Assembly: GCA_033816765.1 (NCBI GenBank)
Contig: CM066293.1
Location: 806,001-870,000 of the forward strand
Length of the DNA: 64,000 nt
Origin: Nothopassalora personata
Taxonomy: Eukaryota; Ascomycota; Dothideomycetes; Mycosphaerellales; Mycosphaerellaceae
Direction of reading: 5' to 3'
Position numbers and translations under genes: made by a program. The stretch's first letter is position 1; every line of letters starts with the position of its first letter. This document shows positions 9,283-20,659 of this stretch, in pieces. A model generated the notes under the pieces. That model did no database searches. It worked only from the letters and a program-made list of their open reading frames with translations, and was not told where the DNA came from.

Positions 9283-9656
9283 TGTAAGGGGCGGGCCCCT
9301 GTTTCTTAGCATAGGCTGCGCCTATGCGTTCGGATTGCTTTCCGACACCTTTTCTTCGGACAGCGTGTAACTTCCCCTTTCTTCTATATCGAACTTATTA
9401 CAAACTTCACAGAACTTCAGTGTATACGTGTCACGATCCAAGCGTGCACCTGGGCAGCAGCCCAAAACAAGACTGAGTCAACGGTTGCCAAGACTCACGT
9501 GACTTTGATTAGTCACCGGCAAACTCTTCAATTCTCAAACATCTCAATTTTACATAGACACATGCAATCTACTATCTGCTTTTGAAACACCTTTATGAGC
9601 CCATTTCATGACTTCCAACCACTTGTAACGTGATAATACGTCGTTCACCCGTGACA
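9283..9656 (+). repeat. 3' LTR of D1, split by a small insertion
   Basis: The LTR runs 9283-9428 and 9641-9656, 162 bp in total, the same length as both LTRs of D2. It begins TGTAAGGGGCGGG and ends CCCGTGACA. It is broken after ATACG by the 207-bp insertion at 9429-9635. Confidence 0.85.
9429..9635. mobile_element. Small insertion, probable solo LTR
   Basis: 207 bp interrupt the D1 LTR and are flanked by the direct repeat ATACG (9424-9428 and 9636-9640). The ends are near-inverted (TGTCACG ... CGTGATA), as for an LTR whose terminal CA has become TA. The interior keeps CpA, so it belongs to the young layer. No internal gene; a MITE is the alternative. Confidence 0.55.
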
Positions 9657-10962
9657 CGCGCTATCGGATCGTTACGTTCTCGACGCCGTCGTAATCTCTA
9701 CTATCGGCGCTATCATTTGAATCTACAGGAGCTCGGCCGGGCGTGGTAATCGGTTACTATCGCGTACTGAAATATAGTGGTAGTGCTGCATAGCTTTAAG
9801 CTGCACTAAAACAAGCCCTATTCGATCTTAGACGCTTCGCCAAGGCTCGCTGCTGCGGAATCACCCGATTGGCTGAACGGTGCTCAACCGTGCTGACCCG
9901 TGATGATCGGAGCTAAACGGTGCCGAGCCGAGAAAGAAGCGACTGAGCTTGCTGGCTGAGGTAAGTACTATAGACACCCGGCGCACCCGGATCACCAGAT
10001 CCGGCAGGAACAATGTCACGAAGTCCGTCAGTTGACCTTCCCGTTGAAGGTGGAGTCTCTTTCTTGGCCGCGGCTGGCGATGCCATTGCAGGGTAGTTCT
10101 ATTTCGTCAGCGCGCACTGCAAAGCCCAGTCCTGGTCGGGGATACAATCCAAGTGGCAAGACTGTGGTCACATCCCGATGCATGTTGAGTAATATTTGCA
10201 AACAGCACAGCACAGCTACAGGCAGAATATGTGCAGCATTACGCCCTCTGGTCAACTCAGAGAAAACTCGTTCACACAGCGAGCGATGCGGAATTTGCAT
10301 CACAGCCAGCTAGAACACAACCTCTGTTACGGTCATCTTGTCAAGTCCCTTATTTCATGAATTACCTCGTTTTTCACCAAGGTGTTTTAAATCTACCAAC
10401 CACGCCCTATCTTATTAAGCAAGGCTTTTTCGGCAAGGTGTAGCTACTTCATCAAATATCGTACATCTTGTTACTGCTATATAGTCGTGCCTAGCGTTAC
10501 TAGGTAGATTGGATTAGATTGCGAGAACGCAAGGCTACAGCCAAGGCAGCAGCTAGTGGTGGCAATAGCTAAGCGATGTATTGCGAAGGGGAAGGGAGGT
10601 AGGAAAGGGCAGTAAGAAGGCGTAAGGTAGGACGGTAACAGCGGTCATCTCGCTTATCTTAATTTGTATAGCGATAGCACCGGATACGCGATAATTGCAA
10701 TGCTTTAGTCTATTCAGCTACTGCTGCAATGTCTATTAACATGCTGCGAAGCAGTGTAATCACCTATAGCAGCGACAGTGACCTATATGAGCTACGCAAT
10801 ATTCGATAGAGTAACGACTCCTTTAGCAATGGTGACAACTTCACAGAATACACATTGTTTGATAAGATAACTACACCAATATCGACGCACTTTGCGAAAT
10901 AGGGCACTTGACGAGTGGATCAAAGCCTCGCAGCTGTTGAAGACACTGGTGCCGCAGAAGTA
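9657..10962. other. Host intergenic DNA, no recognised gene
   Basis: Non-repetitive sequence between the D1 LTR and the GH131 gene. Frames of about 90 codons exist on both strands at 10028-10313 but overlap each other fully and resemble nothing recognised. The stretch 10440-10900 is AT-richer with many TA steps and may be mildly RIP-affected. Confidence 0.6.
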
Positions 10963-11739
10963 TCAGCCATCGCTGGGACCCGAAACAGTCAAAGTGACAT
11001 CGCCGCTCTCGATGTAGACGCCCGAGAAGTGCCAGTCCTCAGTCGTAGCCTTATCGCCGTTGCCCGGCAAGCGCAGTACTCCCAGGTGCCAGTCAGCACC
11101 GTTCGACTGGACGGAAGCAGATACAGGCCCGGCGACCAATTGCAAGTCCGCCGCATCAGTGGAATGATAGAACTCTACCGTCTTAGCATCAAAGTCAATG
11201 CCATAAGCCACATTATGCCACACGTCGGCGTCGAAGTCAGCGCTCCACTGGCTTTGGCTGTTGGCGTACCATTGCAGCTTATTACTGTCGCCTCCAGTGG
11301 CTCCATACTGTAGCTCTGTGAAGTGGCTCTCGAAGAAGCAGACTTGATGCTGTTCGTTCTTGGTCGGTGGGTTCGTCGCCGTGTGCTGGATCGAGAAATG
11401 GTAGTAGACTTTTCCGGAATTGATGGCAGCATGTGTCTGAGGGATCAACTCCGTCCGCATCATGGTCTGGCCGTTCCAGGATGAAGTGCCATCGATTGTG
11501 ATCTGGATTCCTTGCGTGGAAGAGGCGTCGGCGGGGTTCTTGTAGTCTGTTGAAAGCTTGACATAGTCGCTGGTGCTCCCACTGCCGTGGATATAGTATT
11601 GATACGGACCTACGGTGTTGGACCAAGACCACTGGTCCAAAAATGCGCTGGATGTGTAGTTGTTGAGACGGCCGTCCCAGAGGATTGTACCGGCTGAGAC
11701 TGCCGTAGCAAGCGCCATAAGCGAAGTGAAGGTTAACAT
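10963..11739 (-). CDS. Secreted glycoside hydrolase family 131 beta-glucanase
   Basis: 258 residues without introns. Residues 1-16 form a signal peptide (MLTFTSLMALATAVSA) and the mature protein begins GTILWDGR. The sequence follows GH131 throughout: WSWSNTVGPYQYYIHG, RTELIPQ (Glu97), CFFESHFTEL (Glu137), DVWHNVAY, SNGADWHLG (His218) and FSGVYIE. Glu97, Glu137 and His218 correspond to positions proposed as active-site residues in the family. Members cleave beta-1,3-, 1,6- or 1,4-glucans and act outside the cell on plant or fungal walls. The frame is open upstream to 11925, but the ATG at 11739 is chosen because it directly precedes the signal peptide. No cellulose-binding module is attached. 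It is unmutated though close to RIP-damaged repeats. Confidence 0.93.
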   Translation of the reverse strand: MLTFTSLMALATAVSAGTILWDGRLNNYTSSAFLDQWSWSNTVGPYQYYIHGSGSTSDYVKLSTDYKNPADASSTQGIQITIDGTSSWNGQTMMRTELIPQTHAAINSGKVYYHFSIQHTATNPPTKNEQHQVCFFESHFTELQYGATGGDSNKLQWYANSQSQWSADFDADVWHNVAYGIDFDAKTVEFYHSTDAADLQLVAGPVSASVQSNGADWHLGVLRLPGNGDKATTEDWHFSGVYIESGDVTLTVSGPSDG

Positions 11740-12472
11740 GATGGTGGAGAAGGAGTAGACGCTTGAGCCAGCTCGAGCAGGGTGGGGATATATGAAGTCA
11801 GTGCAGTTCGGAGAAGAAGTCAGGTCAGGGCGGGTTGAAGACCGCACGTAGGTAAAGTCTAAATACTTATTATCATCACGGTCTTCGTGATACGGAAATT
11901 TGCGAGGTCCGTGACAATATGACATGGCGGCTAGACGTGCCTGAGCCTGGTCTCGCTTGTTTGTTTCTGACAGGTAGATGTCGGATGCATATATCTGAAA
12001 CTCAATAAAGCGTGCGTTTGCTTCATGGTGCTTGGAGGGCGTGCTTGATCAGTCTCCGCAGCGTGGGGCGACGCATGATCATTGTCTGATGTGGAGGAGC
12101 AAGAGCTGTTGGCATAGCATAGGAGGTTGATGCAGAAGGAGAAGAAAGCGAGTTGTTGCTGGAGCTCAGAGATCCGTGGATCTGAGCCTGAGACCATATG
12201 CCACGCTCGGGGTTGGAGGACAGTTTCACTTACACAGCCCTTCGCAGATATAGTGAAAACGGATTTCCTCACTAAACTGCGGTAGGGCTAGATTCGGACT
12301 TCAACATTACAGTCCAAAAGTGGCACTTAAGTGTTCGCAGAGCGCGCGATGGTCGAACGCTCGACTACTACTTGTTCATAGCAATCAATGCGCGAGATAT
12401 TTAGTATAAAAGAGTCGTAAGTATGGTGGTCTTCTCCACTTCCGGCTAGCGCGTTTCTACCGTTTTTGCGAA
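11740..12472. other. Host intergenic DNA upstream of GH131, no recognised gene
   Basis: Overlapping minus-strand frames (11931-12272 and 12023-12229) are short, unlike known proteins and lack a convincing start. This stretch probably holds the GH131 promoter. It ends with GGGCTGTGCT (12473-12482), the left copy of the target duplication of element E. Confidence 0.55.
11788..11795 (-). promoter_or_regulatory. Possible TATA box of the GH131 gene
   Basis: TCATATATC on the minus strand about 50 nt before the start codon. Position and sequence are plausible, but fungal promoters often lack TATA, so this is only suggestive. Confidence 0.35.
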
Positions 12473-12482
12473 GGGCTGTGCT

Positions 12483-12657
12483 TGTTGTGAATTAGGTGAC
12501 CAATGGCTGTGTTAGTTAGGACTTGGCACACATATACTATATTACACTGTTTCCATAGCTAGATAGTCTTACACCCTATAGCAATTTATAAGGGTTACTA
12601 ATCTACCCTATTGTTTTAATCTAGAAGCTTATACTCGTTAAATACCTATTTATAATA
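12483..12657 (+). repeat. 5' LTR of element E
   Basis: Starts TGTTGTGAATTAGG and ends TTTATAATA, where ATA stands for an original ACA. It aligns over its full 175 bp with 59194-59368. It is followed at 12658 by GGTTATAAGCCC, which resembles the half-tRNA initiator-methionine primer-binding site of copia-type elements (GGTTATGAGCCC expected, one TpG to TpA change). Confidence 0.85.
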
Positions 12658-13266
12658 GGTTATAAGCCCGAGTGCTCCTCTACCTATTTATTCTAAAACC
12701 TAAATTGTTATCGAAGCTCTATTAAGGATTAGCTTACCTTACTAGTAGACCCGACCCTATATCTGTTTTACGGATAACTATCTAATCAATTTAAGAACTA
12801 CTATAGGACATCGGTACTAAGCATTATTACCGTAGTATAGTATCTATAAGAGCTAGACTAGATATAGAGTTTAGAAACAATACCTCTAGTAACCTAGTAA
12901 GGTCTACTAAGGATAACTAGGTGCTTAGAAAAGGTGTATAGTTTTAGGTATAGAAATCTATACTAATTAGCGTACTACTAAAGAAGGATCTAGTTAGATA
13001 TGTTATCTATAACCTAGACTAGGTTAATATAAAGTATACTCTAAATAGGGTAGCTTATAAACAACCCTAAGATACGACTAAGAATACCTAGAATAAGACT
13101 ACTGCCTAGAATAAAGCTCCTTAGGACATTACTAGTAGTATAGGATACAAAGCTGCCTATAAGCAATAGAAGAAAGAGGATATATAATCTTTTAGCATTA
13201 TTATAGCTAGATTAGACTCTACCCTAAGGCTAAACTTTAGAGATATAGACAAGTTAGCTAAGGAAT
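12658..13266 (+). pseudogene. Element E leader and gag start, degraded
   Basis: AT-rich relic following the primer-binding site, interrupted after AAGGAAT by element D2 and continued at 20827. Plus-strand frames are broken by TAG/TAA and no knuckle is visible in this part. It is assigned to gag only by position in the element. Confidence 0.5.
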
Positions 13267-13428
13267 TGTAAGGGGCGGGCCCCTGTTTCTTAGTATAGGC
13301 TACGCCTATGCGTTCGGATTACTTTCCGACACCTTTTCTTCGGACAGCGTGTAACTTCCCCTTTCTTCTATATCGAACTTATTATAAACTTTATAGAACT
13401 TTAGTATATACGTCGTTTACCCGTAACA
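13267..13428 (+). repeat. 5' LTR of D2
   Basis: 162 bp, TGTAAGGGGCGGG to CCCGTAACA. It contains ATCGAACTTA at 13372-13381, the reverse complement of TAAGTTCGAT at 13430-13439 just outside the LTR. Confidence 0.92.
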
Positions 13429-13441
13429 TTAAGTTCGATCC
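13429..13441 (+). other. Primer-binding site of D2 (self-priming type)
   Basis: TTAAGTTCGATCC follows the 5' LTR. Ten bases (TAAGTTCGAT, 13430-13439) are exactly complementary to LTR bases 13372-13381, the longest such match in the window. This supports priming by the element's own RNA 5' end rather than a tRNA. Confidence 0.6.
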
Positions 13442-13539
13442 ATTCGAATTAGCTAGGCACCTACCATTAAAGAGACGGGATACGTAATAACGTCGCCGGG
13501 TAGCGAGAACCCCGGGACTAGTGCCCCGAATGAAAACTT

Positions 13540-14760
13540 CCAACTTATGCTATAGCAACTATACTAGCGATAGGAAGAGATGTAAGCCGAGTTAATTACA
13601 ACGCGCGCCGCTTTAAAAGAATCGGAAGACGCTCGACGTTAGTTAACACCTATAGTCTCGCTACTAGTTTATAATGAGACGACTACTAGTAATCTAATAA
13701 GATAGCTACTATAGACGCTAAACGCCGCCGCGCCCTCGCCGCGTACTAGAGAAGAACCGTCGGGTCCTAGAGGTTAAAACCCCCCTTCCTAGGACGGTAA
13801 GGTAGAGACATTCCGCGATTACTTCTTAAGGTTAAAGAGCTCTTTTAGGATGCGATCCGCCCTAAAACCGACGCTCTCTAAGGAGTATTACTAGGACGTG
13901 ATTAACGACACCTTACTAGCGAGAGAGCGTACTAGGATACGGCACTTCTAGGATAAGGGAGACGGCGAACTTAGGAAGGACCCCGTTACTTTCTTTACGT
14001 AACTCGATAAAGTCTTCGGTAATAGTAACGAGCGCGCTAAGGCCCTAGAGTAGCTTACTAAGATTAAACATACGAACGGTTAACCTTAGCACGATTACTA
14101 GATAAAATTCGACGGACTCCTACTAAGCGCCGGCGGAGAGAACTAGAGCGACGACGCGAAGATTAGTTACTTACGTAACACCTTCTCGAACCCCGTTCGG
14201 ATGTACACGGCGGCTATACCGAAGAAGGAGGACTACTACGAGTTTACGGAGGAGGTCGAACGGATTATAACTAACCTCGAGGACACGGACTAGTTTAAAA
14301 TAGCCTATAAGAGGTAGAAGGACAATAATAAGGACTCTAGTGCGACCGCTATAGTTACTACCGGTTCTTTTACGAGAACGGCTAGTAGCTAGGTTAATGC
14401 CGATAGTAACACTATTATAGCACTAACCCGGATAAGCGGAGGCCGCCCTAGAAGTCGTAGAGATCGGAAGGAGGATAAAGGGAGGTAGAGAGTAAAATAG
14501 GTAGACACCGCGGAGAGGGATCGTAGGCGCTAAGAATAGCTCTACTTCCGCTATAGAGCGAGCGGACATCGAGTAAAGGAATGCCCGTACGCCGTAGTAG
14601 TTAACCCTACTAGGATTAATGCGGCCTCGGTCGCGCCGATCCTAGAGGACGACGGGTTTAAGTCGGATCCCGAAGAGATAGGAAAAGACTAGCTCCTAGT
14701 CGAAAGCTAGAACTAGGAGACAAAGAAGCACTAGTAAAGGGGTAGAACGTAGTTAAGAGT
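13540..14760 (+). pseudogene. D2 gag relic with zinc knuckle
   Basis: A broken plus-strand frame ends near a CCHC knuckle at about 14538-14590, now FRYRASGHRVKECP; Tyr stands where the second knuckle Cys is expected. The capsid region contains RDYFLRLKSSF-like sequence at about 13815-13855. Stops are TAG at Gln positions. Confidence 0.7.
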
Positions 14761-17583
14761 TCTATAAATGGGAATCTTATATATACCGACGTACTCCTAA
14801 ACGAAAGTTACGGAACGTTTACCCTTATCGATAAGGGATGTATATGCTACGCTATAATTAACGGAGACCTAGCGGAAGGCCTCGGTCTTACGTATGTTAG
14901 TAACGAGAGCCGTAAGGCTATAGGGTTTACGAAGGCGATACGGAACTCGATCGAAGGAGTAGTTACCTTCCGTATAGAAACTGCCGGGATCCACTAGGTG
15001 GTTTATGCTTACGTCGTGCCTAATCTAGACTTCCCTATAATCCTAGGGAACCCGTAGAAAGCGCACAACTAGATCCGGACTACGCCTAAAAAGCGCCGGT
15101 ACTACCATAGCTTAGTAAAGAAATAGGTACCCGAAGGACGTAACTACGAAGAACACGAATCGGGTAAGCGTCTCGCTACGATTACCGCGGCGACCGTAGA
15201 AGATATTAAGAAAGCCCTTAGTAAGAAGGAGCCGCCTACGCGAGAGGAACTTAAGAAGGGCTTGCCTCTAGAACTTTAGGATATATTACCGCTGTTTTCT
15301 ACTAGGGAAGCTAATAAGCTAGCTCCGCACCGCGGCGACCTTAACTATAAGATCGAGATACGGACGAAAGCCGACGGAAGCCCGGAACCATTGCCCTAGG
15401 GACCGCTCTATAGTATGTCTAAAGACGAGCTACTTATCCTCCGGAAGTCACTAACGGAACTGTAGCGTAAGGGTTACATTCGCCCTTCTACCTTAGAAGC
15501 GGCGGCTCCCGTCTTGTTCGTAAGGAAGCCCGGGGGAGGACTTAGGTTCTACTATAATTATAGAGCATTAAACTCGATTACTAAGTAGGACCGTTATCCG
15601 CTACTATTAATCCCGGAAACCATTCGGAACCTAACGGGCGCTAGATAGATTACGAAGGTAGACGTTGTTACCGCATTCTACTACCCTCGGATAGCTCGAG
15701 GCGAAGAGTATAAGACGGCTTTTCGAACTAGATTCGGTCTATAGGAGTAGCTAGTATGTCCGTTCGGTTTGTCCGGGGCCCCCGTAACATTCTAGCGGTA
15801 CATTAACAGTTTATTACGGGACTACCTAGACGACTTCGCCTCGGCCTACGCTAACGACGTCGTTATTTACTCCGACGGAACAAAAAAGGACTATTTCTAG
15901 AAGGTTCGTATCGTGCTCTAGAAGCTTTAGGACGGAGGCCTTTTCCTAGATCTAGGGAAGTATAAGTTTGTATAGAAGAAGGTTAAGTACCTCGGGTTTA
16001 TTATATATGCCGACGGGATAGGAGTAGGACCCGACCCCGAGAAGGTAGTAGCAGTAAAGGACTAGAAGGCACTAGTTACCTAGAAGGAAGTGCGGCGTTT
16101 CTTAGGCTTCGCAAACTACTACCGGATGTTTATTCTAAACTATTCGAAGCTCGCCGAGCCCTTAACGTCGCTAACCGGTAAGAACAAGGTGTTTTCCTAG
16201 GGAGATCGTTAGGCTAATGCGTTTAAGTCCCTAAAGGATAAGTACTATAAAGTACTAGTTTTAGCCTACTAGAACCCGGAGCTCCCTACGTTTTTAGAGA
16301 CGGACTATAGCGGCTTTACGCTTAGAGGCGCCCTCCTATAAGAAAAGGACGGAGTCGTAAAACTAGTAGGATTCTACTCGAAGAAGCTTAACAAGGCTAA
16401 GATTAACTACGACATTTACGATAAGGAGATGCTCGCGGTAGTGTCCTATCTTAAGGAATAGGCTCCCGAGTTAAAAACATGTAGGCCCTTTATAATCTAG
16501 ACGGACTATAAGAACCTAGAATACTTTATAACGAAGAGACAGCTTTCCGAACGGCAGATCCGGTAGGTTAAGGAAGTTGCAAAATTCTAGTTTTTACTAG
16601 TGTGTAGGCCGGGCACCGAGGCGATTATACCGGACGCTCTTTCTCGAAGGGAGTAGGACACACTTAGGTAGGACGATAAGTTATTACGGTATCGTAGGTT
16701 TCTTAAACCGGACATCGTAAAGAATTGGCCGGGCTCGAGGGTAGTAGACGTTAGCTCGACTATAAAGGTTTCGTTAGTACGAATCTTAGCTACGCAGTTC
16801 GAAGGACTATCCGCTATAGAAGAGGCGGATTTACCGGGCGCACTATAGGGACCCTTCTAAGACTAAGAGCTAAACGACCTCTAGGAAAGAACTATCGAGA
16901 AGGATAGTACGTTCTAAGCGGTACACCGCGCGATTAAGGTAGGAGCGCGTTCACTTCCTAGCGAGGTAAAACTTAAGGTGTAAGTAGGTAACTATAGTAT
17001 CAACCGTAACGGGTATCTTCGCTACCGCGGTAGGATTTAGGTGCCTAGAGCTCCTAGTTCTACGGAGTCCGACTATAAGGAGGCGGACATAGCGATTCTA
17101 TAGAACGACACCCTTCGAACTAAGCTAATTCAATCCGTACACGATTTACCGGTGTACGGCCACCCTAGCCGGGACTCTATAGCATCGATACTAAGTCGCA
17201 ACTTCTACTAGCCCCTATAGTCTAAGCACGTAAGGCAGTTCTTAAGGAACTATAACTACTACGGTAGGAATAAGGTGTAGAGAGAATAAAAACACGGCCT
17301 CCTACAACCCTTACCGGTCCCCGACCGATTCTTCTAGGAGATCTCGATAGATTTTATAACGGACATGCCCGAGTCGTAAGGGAACACTTACCTCTAGGTA
17401 ATTAAGGATCGACTAAGTAAGACCGTCGTTTTAGAAGCGATGCCTACTATAAAAGCCGAGGACTACGCTAAAAGGTTCTTAGACTACTAGGTAAGATACT
17501 ACGGCCTCCCTTAAGCTATTACGAGTAACCGGGGTACTAACTGGACGAGTACCTTCTAGAGGACCTTCTATCGTTTAACCGGT

Positions 17584-18341
17584 CGTCCTATAGAGAGCGC
17601 CTTCACGCGGCGGACGACGTAAGTATCTTCGTTACGACGAAGAGAAACTAAGACTCTCTCTCTCGAAAAATACAAGCCTACTCGACTCGAAACAAGAAAA
17701 GACAGGTCGGACGAACCGAACGAACGAGATACGCTCAAAATCTACAAACAAGAACTCCGGAACTGCGAGAAGGGAAAGCGACGTACATAGCGTACACGTC
17801 GCTCGAACAACGAAGGCGCTGTCTACCTGTCGTCCCGGCAAACCACGTAAACTGCCGGCTGGAACCAAGAGAGGCGTTTAGGGGCGCAAACCACGTATAC
17901 TGCACGGCTGGAACCAAGAGAGGCCGAGGGGGGACGACAGCGAGGCCACTGCGACCGAGGAGCTACACTCGAGACCGGAGAACGCGACTGGATTGAAACA
18001 GAGGCAACGGGTGTTTCTTGGGATTTTGCTCGGTGCGTACGGGTACGGCCGGCTTGGCTTTTTAAAACAAGAACGAGACACGGGCGCAAAACTTGTCTCG
18101 CCCGGGGCAAGGCGACAAACCGCAATTCTCGACAAGACACGACTACCGGGTACGCGCGTACTACGCCGCAATATATTCGATTTACGGTTCGAATAGCGAG
18201 CGTTGCTCGCATCTTTTAAGGAGTTTTTACGTCCGGGGTACGACGGGGCTTTTCTCCTTCTCTCAAATTTTGGTCTCGTTCTCGAGACCCGTGTTGCATA
18301 GTCTTTGACTCAAATAGCACGTTAATGGAATAATCAATCAA
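17584..18341 (+). mobile_element. 758-bp retroposon insertion in the D2 integrase
   Basis: The insert is flanked by a perfect 15-bp duplication TATCGTTTAACCGGT (17569-17583 and 18342-18356). It ends in a short simple tail GGAATAATCAATCAA. A long TSD plus a 3' tail is the signature of target-primed reverse transcription, so this is probably a 5'-truncated LINE or a large SINE. Removing one repeat restores the integrase frame. It holds no convincing protein; antisense frames at 17632-18212 are unrecognised. CpA is normal, placing it in the young layer. Confidence 0.72.
17838..17923. repeat. Two 39-bp direct repeats, 47-bp period, in the retroposon
   Basis: Copies start at 17838 and 17885 with GCAAACCACGTA and run through CGGCTGGAACCAAGAGAGG, differing by a base substitution and a one-base indel. 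They may be internal promoter or structural repeats of the retroposon. Confidence 0.7.
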
Positions 18342-19210
18342 TATCGTTTAACCGGTGTAAAATAGAGGCTTAGCTCCGCCTACTACCTATAAACCGACGG
18401 AGGCCCGGAACGGTTAAACTAGGAAGTCTAGGCTTAAATCCGTAACTACATTAACTATAAGCAGTCCGACTAGAAACGCTAGCTCCCTACGGCGCAACTT
18501 GCTCTAAACGCGCGGTATTACGCTAGGCTAGGAATAAGCCCCTTCTTCGCGGTATATGGATACGAGGCACCATTACCCGTTTAGTTACAACCGGACCTAG
18601 AGACCTCTTAGTTAGACGCCGCGTAACGGGTAACGCTATTCGTAGAAAGGATGTAAAGGATCACGGACCTATGTTAGGCGAGTATAGCGGAAGCCGCGTA
18701 AAAACAGGAGGACTACGCTAACCGAAATAGGAAGCCCGTACTAATCTATCGTGTAGGCGACAAAGTTTAGCTAGATCTACGTAACTATGTTACTATACGA
18801 CTAAAGAAGAGCCTCGACTATAGACACGCGAAGTATACGGTAGTAGAAGTAATCTTACCGTTGTCTATACGCTTATCTAGGATCCCCGACGGGATCCACC
18901 CGGTCTTCTATCCTAACTTGCTACGACCTGTAAGCTAAGACCCCTTACCTAGATAGGAGATTAATGACAAATAGCCGGACCCTATAATAATTAAGTCTTA
19001 CGAAGAGTAGTAGGTGGAAGAGATCCTTTACGCTAGAACTAAGGTTAGAGGTAGAGGCCGAGTGCGCGAAGTCCTAGTGAAATAGACCGGATACTATAAG
19101 CCTACATAGGAACTATTAGGGTACCTCGCGGACACAGTAGCCGCGGATAACTTCGAGAAGAGATATAGTAACCTAATAACGCATAACGGACCGAAGGAGG
19201 CATAGGATAC

Positions 19211-20659
19211 GAACAGAAGGGGGAGAAGGTAAAAAGGTAAGGATTACTAGGGATTTAGCGTAGACATAGGCGTTTAGGAAAAGGTAGGCGTTCTTTTAGG
19301 TTAGGGAGTCTTTTTAGGAGATAGAGAGAAGTAAGAAGGTATAGGTAAGTTTAAGAGCGTTTCATTTTAGCGGCGTCCGCCGTAAAAGAAGCGGAGCCCG
19401 ATCCCTTTCGAGATAGCTACATACTATAATAGCCCGGTCGCGGCCCGCGCAAAAGACGAGGGTGCCCGAAGGCTAGTTAGTAGAGGCTAAGGCCTAACGC
19501 ACGCGGCGCTAGCCTAGCTAGAGGTCGCGTAGGGCGCCCCCGGGACTAAGAGGTCGGTTAGCGATAGTTTTATAACGGGGCCCGTAGTATATACGTCTAC
19601 CTAAAGGTAAGCTAAGCATTAGCTATAGTGCCTATAACCTTAGCGGCGACCGTACGAAAAGAGTCGTCAAGCGCGTATAAAGAGGCGGAGGCCGTAGAAA
19701 CTCACCGGGAGAGTATACTAGTACGCTAGAGAGGCTTTAAAGCCTTCTAGGCTTTAAGGACGGCGCGGAGCTTAGTACGGGCGTCGTCGCTAAAAGACCG
19801 TTAGCCGGTAGAAAAGTGGCGGAGGACGCTAGGGAGGATGCTTACGCGCGGTTCTAGTTAGTAGCGCGGGTCTACTTAGTATAGGCGGCGTAGGCGAGCT
19901 CCGGCCTAAAACGCACGGTTAGCGATGATTTTCCTTCGCGGTCCGCGCGGTATATATATATCCTCGCAATGCTTACGATTAGTATTGTAGGCCTAGTAGG
20001 CGCGCGCGGTTGCGCCCTAACGATAATTAGCGGACCCTAATAAGAATAGGACGAGGACCGGTACTTATATACTAGGAGACGTAGTCTACGCTAGTAGAGG
20101 CGTAGGGGACGTAGTAGATGCGGCGTTAGGACATTTTGTACTAGGCTCCGGTTAGAACGTTTCGGTCTCCGTAGGAATTCATTCGGACTTACTTAATAGT
20201 GTCAATAGAAGATGTAGTAGTAGTAGTTTCTATTTACGGTATACTATTAGTATCTGTCGGAACCCGTAGGGACAATGTCGTCTCCCTAAGCGATAGGCAT
20301 AAGATGCGCGAATATGCCCCTAAGGCTAGAGACGCTTAGCTAGGGGGAGGGGGAGGGGCGACTTACGCGTACGGTAGGTGATAAGGAAAAGAAAGAAAAG
20401 AAAAAAGAGAACGAGAACCTAAAGATATGTTCTACGCTCCTATTGTTCACATGTGATAATAGCTATTGTCACTTAATGGATAATAGTAAACCTTACACTT
20501 ACCTAGGTAACAATACTTCATCTCGGCGTCGGCGGGGCTAGACAATAAGGAAGAGAAGCTCGGGCACTTCCTATTGCGAGCCTAACGAGAACACCTGGGA
20601 CAATGGGCTCTAGGGCGGAGCTATAACTAGGGGCGGCGGAGGAGGAAGGGGGGGGGTAG
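19211..20659 (+). other. Long 3' region of D2 with no recognised gene
   Basis: About 1.45 kb between the chromodomain stop and the 3' LTR, shared with D1 (7880-9282). It is GC-rich in places, contains CGCGC and GGGGGAGGG runs, and ends in the polypurine tract GGAGGAAGGGGGGGG. I find no coherent frame on either strand. Confidence 0.6.
19607..19671 (+). other. 65-bp GT-AG block present in D2 and absent in D1
   Basis: D2 has 65 bp beginning GTAAGC and ending TCAAG between CCTAAAG and CGCGTATAAAG. D1 reads CCTAAAG-CGCGTATAAAG straight through at 8288-8305. The removed block fits GT-AG boundaries exactly and has a fungal intron length, so D1 may descend from a spliced transcript. A plain deletion cannot be excluded and no strong branch-point motif is visible. 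Confidence 0.4.

Larger units (their letters stand above)
7811..9656 (+). mobile_element. Element D1: 3' end of a RIP-affected chromovirus
   Basis: The segment starts inside the chromodomain (YLAD..AADNFE), where element B interrupts it. It continues through ~1.4 kb of sequence with no recognised gene and ends with the 3' LTR (9283-9656). It is collinear with 19123-20821 of element D2. A GGAGGAAGGGGGGGGG purine tract precedes the LTR. D1 has fewer C-to-T changes than D2 and lacks a 65-bp block present in D2 (19607-19671). The right flank at 9657 is host DNA. Confidence 0.85.
14790..19210 (+). pseudogene. D2 pol relic: protease, RT, RNase H, integrase, chromodomain
   Basis: Protease: TLIDKGC near 14818. 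[18 protein letters not shown] near 15520-15575, and the catalytic box reads YANDVVIYS near 15850, Asn for Asp from a G-to-A change. RNase H: FLETDYSGF near 16290. Integrase: a zinc-binding N-terminus near 17120-17290, SNRGTNWTSTF near 17522-17560, and RLTGV interrupted at 17583, continuing 18342 onward. Chromodomain: VEEILYARTK through ELLGYLADTVAADNFE near 19015-19170. Numerous TAG stops. Confidence 0.88.

Noticed and set aside
10028..10313. Pair of ~90-codon frames on opposite strands
   Set aside because: Full mutual overlap, no recognisable motif, no splice context; kept as intergenic.
17632..18212. Minus-strand frames of 78-129 codons in the retroposon
   Set aside because: Overlapping frames, no motif, orientation opposite to the tail-defined direction.
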